A stretch of 64,000 nt of DNA, from NCBI RefSeq assembly GCF_023630705.1, contig NZ_JALQEM010000037.1, positions 62,001 to 126,000 on the forward strand. Direction: 5' to 3'. Of the stretch, positions 63,186 through 64,000 are shown piece after piece. The notes beneath the pieces are model-generated. The model was not told the origin of the DNA. It was given only the letters and a program-made list of their open reading frames with translations, and searched no databases. Source of the DNA: Caballeronia sp. GAFFF1 (lineage in GTDB: Bacteria; Pseudomonadota; Gammaproteobacteria; Burkholderiales; Burkholderiaceae). A program made the translations under genes and the position numbers. Each line of letters opens with the position of its first letter. Within the stretch, counting starts at the first letter, position 1.

Positions 63186-63536
63186 TCAGTGACCGGCTTC
63201 ACGGACGTGTATGTTGTTCTTGACGTCGCTTACCCCCGAAACCTTGGTTGTGGCGTCTTCTGCCATCTGGATCTGGCCATCATCCGGCGCATCGCCGTCT
63301 AACGTCACCTTTCCGCCGCGTGCGACCACAACGATGCCTGAAGAGTCGAGATGCTTTGTCGCTGCGAGTGCGTGGCGCACCTTGGATTCCAATTGATGGT
63401 TCTGCTTTCTCGCAACACTCCTATTGGTCGGTGCCTGGCTTGCATCGCCTGCTGACGTCTGGGCATGCGCCCCCGCCATATTCAGCAGTGAAGCAACGAG
63501 GACCAAGACGATATACCGCGTAAGCGAGTAGCCCAT
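63186..63536 (-). CDS. periplasmic BON-domain protein
   Basis: A 116-residue protein: signal peptide (IVLVLVASLLNMAGAHA), a Gln/Ser-rich spacer, then one BON domain (LESKVRHALAATKHLDSSGI, GGKVTLDGDAPDDGQIQMAE, VSGVSDVKNNIHV). BON domains bind membranes or peptidoglycan and occur in stress-protective proteins such as OsmY. AAGGAGAC precedes the ATG. A related gene begins 140 bases further upstream on the same strand. Confidence 0.9.
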   Translation of the reverse strand: MGYSLTRYIVLVLVASLLNMAGAHAQTSAGDASQAPTNRSVARKQNHQLESKVRHALAATKHLDSSGIVVVARGGKVTLDGDAPDDGQIQMAEDATTKVSGVSDVKNNIHVREAGH

Positions 63537-63676
63537 TTGAAGTCTCCTTAGTTGACGGTTGGTGATGCAACCAACGTCTCATGGATGAGTCTAGGCGGGC
63601 GATTTTCTGAATTCTTTCCAGAATGAACTGTAATTGTTCAAATCAACGACAGGCAAGACAGCTTTTCGCGGCGTCA

Positions 63677-64000
63677 TCATTGACCACCCGCGCGAATCGT
63701 CAGGCGGTTGGAGACCGAGGTGACGCCTTGTACACTTTGTGCGACACGCGACGCGACTCCGATTTGTGATTCGTCCCCGACGCTGTCAGATAAAGTGACG
63801 TTACCGCCTCTTGCTAGAACGTTGACATTAGCCGTTTCAACCCCATTCTTCGAGAGAGCGCGTTGGACGCGCGTGCCTAAGGTCCGATTCGCTCGCCTAA
63901 CATCAGATGTGGACGGCGTTTGCGAGGGTGACGGCGTCGGTAGATCATCGTTAGCCTGCGCTAACGCGTTCTCTGATGCGACACAGACCAGCGTGGCTAC
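63677..64000 (-). CDS. second BON-domain protein (partial, N-terminus off the right edge)
   Basis: The frame is open from base 64000 to a TGA at 63677-63679 (107 residues seen). It reads LVCVASENALAQAND (end of a signal peptide), a Pro/Thr-rich spacer, then a BON domain (RVQRALSKNGVETANVNVLA, GGNVTLSDSVGDESQIGVAS, VQGVTSVSNRLTIRAGG). It is a paralogue of the gene at 63186-63536 and probably arose by tandem duplication. The start lies beyond the window. Confidence 0.85.
   Translation of the reverse strand, partial: VATLVCVASENALAQANDDLPTPSPSQTPSTSDVRRANRTLGTRVQRALSKNGVETANVNVLARGGNVTLSDSVGDESQIGVASRVAQSVQGVTSVSNRLTIRAGGQ

Overview
The window looks like a Burkholderiaceae genome, most likely Paraburkholderia, Caballeronia or a close relative. 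The evidence is two Burkholderia-type trimeric porins, the Burkholderiales-restricted small families DUF3331, DUF4148 and DUF2970, many LysR and AraC regulators, MHS-type transporters and a large aromatic catabolic locus. No rRNA, tRNA, CRISPR array, plasmid replication gene or complete mobile element was seen. The regulator-rich, pseudogene-rich content suits a secondary chromosome or megaplasmid, but the sequence does not prove it.

Region A (1-20570) is a catabolic locus. Fourteen consecutive minus-strand genes (1-13936), often joined by ATGA stop/start overlaps, encode a CoA ligase, MHS transporter, thiolase-like protein with its DUF35 partner, 2-aminomuconate semialdehyde dehydrogenase, 2-aminomuconate deaminase, 3-hydroxyanthranilate 3,4-dioxygenase, ACMS decarboxylase, an SDR, a dienelactone hydrolase-SnoaL fusion, a porin, a second indole-3-glycerol-phosphate synthase, 2-oxopent-4-enoate hydratase and 4-oxalocrotonate decarboxylase (cut by the left edge). 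This is the lower meta-cleavage route of 3-hydroxyanthranilate (nba/amn type). A divergent LysR gene (14025) and a second plus-strand unit (15797-20570: MHS transporter, acyl-CoA-dehydrogenase-fold flavin monooxygenase, flavin reductase, tandem EthD protein, second LysR) probably supply an upper pathway. The enzyme that makes 3-hydroxyanthranilate is not obvious, so the entry substrate is open.

Region B (20571-28022) is an accessory, partly AT-richer patch. It holds a GNAT acetyltransferase, an unknown membrane protein, a broken patatin gene, a CGNR zinc-finger fragment, an unusual 57-residue Thr/Ser-Pro plus polyglycine microprotein, a 2-TM protein of unknown function and an IS91 transposase remnant.

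Region C (28023-35193) holds an animal-type haem peroxidase facing an operon of a small membrane protein, a GH13 alpha-amylase-like enzyme and a 914-residue beta-propeller protein ending in a legume-lectin-like domain.

Region D (35194-46200) is a decay zone: a PIN-toxin remnant, an unknown 170-residue protein with a good terminator, a response regulator and hybrid histidine kinase pair, a damaged IS2-like element, a haloperoxidase pseudogene and a frameshifted flavoprotein disulfide reductase, followed by an AraC gene.

Region E (46545-64000) has small periplasmic or membrane proteins, a second porin, four more AraC regulators (two of them convergent paralogues), a catalase-like peroxidase with cytochrome b561, SDR/HxlR, a MocR regulator, a Tat-exported metallo-beta-lactamase-fold hydrolase, an intact haloperoxidase, a DsrE-like protein and two BON-domain proteins. 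Much of it looks directed at oxidative or reactive-compound stress.
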